This document shows positions 60,238-64,000 of a DNA stretch of 64,000 nt, one piece after another. Source of the stretch: Pseudoscleropodium purum (Eukaryota; Streptophyta; Bryopsida; Hypnales; Brachytheciaceae); contig OZ017804.1 of assembly GCA_963969395.1 (NCBI GenBank), positions 124,001 to 188,000 of the forward strand. Direction: 5' to 3'. The notes beneath the pieces were generated by a model, which was given only the letters and a program-made list of their open reading frames with translations, was not told the DNA's origin and ran no database searches. Made by a program: the position numbers and the translations under genes. Position 1 is the stretch's first letter. Every line of letters begins with the position of its first letter.

Positions 60238-60929
60238 GGCAGTAGTCTCCCAAGGAGTTTACCCAGGGCAAGGCTTCCAGGGGCCATCTAAGCGGGAGCT
60301 CCTAGCCCGGGAGTCCACCCAAGTGGGTGGCTCCTACCCGAGGTCCATCCTAAGCAGTGGCTCTTGGCTAACCATGCGGGCCTAGTGTTAAGTGAAAATC
60401 AAACCGCAACAGCTAAGTGTGAATAGGGTTGTAGATAAAATTTGGAAACTTAGATTTGTGTAAAGTCAATGCAGAGTCATTGCCATTGTCTATATCCAAA
60501 GGATAGAGCCAATAAAAAAAGAGAACAACCATATTGTAATTCAACGTTTAAGTAAAAAAAAGAGAACAACAATTCTATAATTCAATGTTTGAATAAGATA
60601 GTCTTTGCTTCATTGGCAATATTTCAATGTGACTTTCAATGAAGATGAAGCAATTTCGCTAACAATTTTGCTAGTAGTGAGCTTATCTACCACTAACTCT
60701 AACATTTCAAGTGTGAATGCACAATAAGTTAAGCTATAACATGGCTAAACAAGTTTTTAAAATACCCCTTAGCATGAACACTCTTAAGGTATGTTCACAC
60801 TTGTTGTTAAGTGTGAGAGAAATAAGCAATTTGGGGAGAATAAAAGCGTCGTTGTTCAAACATGAGGTTCTTGGTAATGCTTCTCCAAAGCAGGTCTTTT
60901 TTCCTTTTTGTTGTTTTTATATTTCTTCT

Positions 60930-61160
60930 CTTGTTTCTTTTAGACCAAACTCACTCCGATGAGGGAGGAAAGTAGGTTTGAAAATTTTATTATCTACAAA
61001 TCTGATTCTACCAATCTATAGAATTCTGGATGAGATTTTCTTGTTTTCTTTTCACTTTCATCTCCCTTATTAGTCTAAGTCAGCTCCGACTGAGGCGGAA
61101 GGATGGATTTTAATATTTTATTATCTATAGGTCTAGTCAACTCTAGTTGATGTGGATGGG
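60930..61160 (+). repeat. Two-unit direct repeat, about 130 bp apart
   Basis: Units near 60940 and 61070 share, in order, CTCACTCCGATGAGGGAGGA / CAGCTCCGACTGAGGCGGAA and TTTTATTATCTAYARRTCT. They are diverged. No coding content. Confidence 0.5.
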
Positions 61161-62640
61161 AATCACAAGAAAATTATCAAGATAAATTAAATGAACCAAT
61201 TAATCCTACATTATAAATGATTTTTTCCTAGGAGAATAAAAGTCCTATACGATATTAAAAATAAAATAAAAAATAAAAACAAAAAAAACATAACAACATC
61301 AAGTTTCCCAAACTCTTGTAGAAGGATTGATTATGTGGCCAAAAATAACAACCAAGAGATTCAAGGTCCTCATAATTTGCAATTGTACCGCATATGGTTG
61401 TCATATGTGAATCCCAAGGATGTTGCTTGGGACTTAGGGTTTATTTTTGGCCATTTTTTACTCATTTTTATGAGCATATTATAGTCAAATGGGCTATTTA
61501 AGTGACTTTACAAGAAATTGGGATAAAGCCATATATAATAGGGTTAACACCCAAAAGTAGTGAAAATGCTCCTAACATGCTCTTTGTGAGTATTAAGTGT
61601 TTAGAACAGGTGTTTAAGTGTTAGATTATGGATTGAGAGTAGTCCCAATTCTGGTCAACACACCAAGACCGAACATTTAGTAGAGATGTTATGTGGAGTT
61701 TTGACAGTGAAGGGCATGCCACAAAAGATGGCTAAAATTAGTAGAGTTAGAGTCACTCTAGTTTTACTAGTAACTTGGAAGTCTCCAATAAAGATTAGGA
61801 AAAAATCACAGAAAGAAAGGTGAAATGTAGAAAAAACAATTATGTATGATTTTATAGGTTAAAATCCATGGAGACTATGAATAGGCAATTGCTACAAGAA
61901 GAAAGATATTTCTAGCTTAGAAACATGTCATGAGCGTAATGGTAAAGCCAGATCATCAAGATTCCCTATTATGGGAATGATAAGATTCCCTATTAAGATT
62001 ATCTATTAGAGGAATTAAAACCAAGAAGGGATAAATTCTTTTTCCTAGACAAAATGCAACTTGGATCCAGAAATTTGCACAAATGATTTGAAAATTTCTG
62101 AGAAGTTATCCAAAAAGTTTCATAATTTTTCGAATTGTAGAACATGACTCCATAAAAAGTCAACTAAAATCACCAAAAATCGAAAAATTCATAAAAATTC
62201 ATCGGGTGATGGTAAAATCCCACTAAAAATTATGACAGTGTATTTTAGTCTAAATAAGAGCCTAATCAAATTTGACAACATTTCAACATCAGTAAGTATC
62301 CAAACCGACGGTACTAACGAAATTTAATAGAATTCCAAAAACATTCTACAATTGACCAACAAATCACGATTACATGGAAGCCAAATTAAGTCATCTTGGA
62401 CTCTTTTCTTACATTCTTGGACCTCCTGAATAACCCTAGCTTGTCAAAATTAGCAAAACCACAAACTCCAAAAAGTTATTTTTTTCACCCTTTTCATTAG
62501 GTTGCGAAATGTTATCTTTTGTAAGGATTTTGACTTGGGAGTTGTAGGTTAGAAGGCCCCTTCACTAAAAAAAAAAGTTCATCTAAAACCAATAGCATAG
62601 TCCATTTCTCATTTGGAGTTTTTCTCCAAAAATTATAGGA
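61161..62640. other. AT-rich region, no gene recognised
   Basis: No gene, inverted repeat or simple repeat worth naming was seen. Confidence 0.3.
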
Positions 62641-63460
62641 CATTTAGTAGTAGGGTAGAATTAGGTGTGGTAATTGTGGTTTTTAGTAGATTTTTGTTTA
62701 CTTAGATAGTTTTTATTGTAAAAGGAGGTAAGTGGGAGTCCTAAAAACATATAAAAGGGTGCCCATTGACTCCCTTTGAATTCCTTTTGATTGTTTTGTG
62801 TCCTTTGGTCGCTTGAGACCAAATCTCTTCGGTGGTTTGAGACCCACCAATACAAAATGATTAGTTTGTTTTTTGTTTTAGGCCATACAAGGCCATAGTG
62901 TCAAGGAAGCTTTTGGAGATTGTCCAAACTCCTTGTATTGCTTTGCAATTTGAACGTCTATTATGTTTTTGAGCCCATTTCAAAGGACATAGGAGTCCCT
63001 TTGAAACGCTTATCAAACTTTGTGGGTTTTGAACTAGTATTGAAATTTTATTTTTTTGATAATTCTAAGTTGTTGGTGGTTTACGTGGAGTCACATACTA
63101 ATCATTCTTCCCTAATATTCTTAGAGTGGAATTTCACAATTTGGTTGTCCAAAATTCCCCATGGAATTCTAAGTGGAAGAATTTGGGATCCAAAATTTTA
63201 TTTTTCTTTGTTGATCTAGGGACACTTAGGTGAGTTCCAAGATTCCAAGTTTCACTCTATTCCCTCCATACATGAACCTTTGTTGATTAGTGGGGCATAA
63301 TAGCTCTGGACGGCGAAGCTTCGTTCCTATTATAAAATTATTATGTGTGTTGTTTTGAATTTTTATCTCTAAAATCCGATTTACTTTGGATTAAGGGGTC
63401 TCCCAAAAAGACCTAGATATTTGGTTAAGCAACGGCCAATTTTTGGACCCTCTAATTGGC
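62641..63460 (+). mobile_element. LTR-like segment with TATA box
   Basis: CATATAAAAGGG at about 62748-62759 is a good TATA box, followed by TTTGGTCGCTTGAGACC and GGTGGTTTGAGACCCACC, the kind of R/U5 layout seen in plant LTRs. The second LTR, a primer-binding site and TG...CA ends were not identified, and the element would continue past the window. The call is weak. Confidence 0.3.
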
Positions 63461-63489
63461 GAGTGGGTTTTTAAATTCACAAGGAAATA

Positions 63490-64000
63490 GCCATAAGGGC
63501 TCCATCAAAGGACCAACTAGTGGGTTCCATCTCTAAAGGAGTAGTCAAGAAGGCCCAACAATCCAACGGTAAGGCCCTAAGCACCAGCAATCAAAGGAAT
63601 AATCATAAATTTAAATTTTAGTTATTAAATGAGAACCAGTCAATAGCTTCTTAAAGGGGATATAGTCCGGGAAGGTTGGATCATCACCAAAATTTGAATT
63701 TTCATTTATAACACCAAATAAGAAGACCAGCTAGGAAAGTCCATCATAACAAGTCACTCCATTTTAATTTTAAAATCAAACCAAGCTTCATTAAAAAAAA
63801 CCATATCTAGGGTGAAGTCAAGTCATATCAAAAGAATTTTAATTGTGAAAGGAACCCAATTAGAGGGCTTCTAACTTAGACATAGGGACTTCCACTAGAA
63901 GTTAGTCCAAGACATCAAGTCATAATTAAAATTTTCCTTTGATTAAAAATCACACAAGAGCAAACCCAGTTGGTAGGGCTTCCATTATGAAGACCAGTCT
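63490..64000 (+). repeat. Degenerate tandem repeats at the right edge
   Basis: An ACCARYTAG-type word followed by GGCTTCYA and an AATTTTAATT-type stretch recurs near 63511, 63634, 63726, 63854 and 63965, giving a period of roughly 90-130 bp. The array runs off the end of the window. Confidence 0.4.

Noticed and set aside
60211..60400. SINE with poly-A tail
   Set aside because: The GC-rich stretch lies on the wrong side of the A-tract for a plus-strand tail, no pol III A/B boxes are seen, and no target duplication was found.

Overview
The window looks like intergenic and intronic DNA from a land plant with a large, repeat-filled genome. The lineage cannot be fixed from the sequence; a gymnosperm is my best guess. 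The evidence is an AT-rich background, protein-coding fragments with plant-type homology and long GT-AG introns (two decayed nuclear genes), a decayed Ty3/gypsy polyprotein, several DNA-transposon families with clean target-site duplications, and many minisatellites. I see no intact single-copy host gene, no rRNA, no convincing tRNA and no bacterial operon.

Layout. (1) 224-3527 is a GC-rich insertion with 10-bp terminal inverted repeats and a 3-bp target duplication. It carries an uninterrupted 554-aa minus-strand ORF with a TATA box. (2) 5144-6517 holds three separate insertions of one CpG-dense hAT-type MITE family; further copies lie at 9796-10114 and 32718-32965. Each has an 8-bp target duplication, exact in three copies and 7/8 in two. 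(3) 12040-20000 holds a large decayed multi-exon gene (13102-18100). Its first coding block has a ParB-like motif, and its C-terminus is an FCP1/NIF-type HAD domain. It sits in a field of about 20 copies of a short motif centred on GAGATCTC. Its nonsense mutations are almost all TAG. (4) 21190-24260 has two minisatellites (about 110 and 180 bp) around a 152-codon unrecognised ORF. (5) 26050-28560 is a Ty3/gypsy relic. (6) 32596-34936 is a seven-exon pseudogene of a TlyA/hemolysin-A-type rRNA methyltransferase, with a hAT MITE in its first intron. (7) 36271-48417 is a 12-kb pseudogene of a STE20/GCK-like kinase. A near-complete piggyBac-type transposase (43266-44981) lies in one of its introns. 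(8) 48.4-64 kb is AT-rich, with a TA-flanked mariner/pogo-like element (55145-55853), an element with long inverted ends (53101-53917), simple repeats, and an LTR-like segment with a TATA box and degenerate tandem repeats at the right edge.

The genes do not form a pathway. The theme is decay by point mutation and insertion: reading frames stay recognisable, but splice sites, catalytic residues and stop codons have been lost or gained. The items most worth following up are the ParB-like/HAD gene with its TAG-biased decay, the piggyBac copy inside a plant kinase intron, and the small CpG-dense MITEs. All family assignments come from reading motifs by eye; no database search was run.
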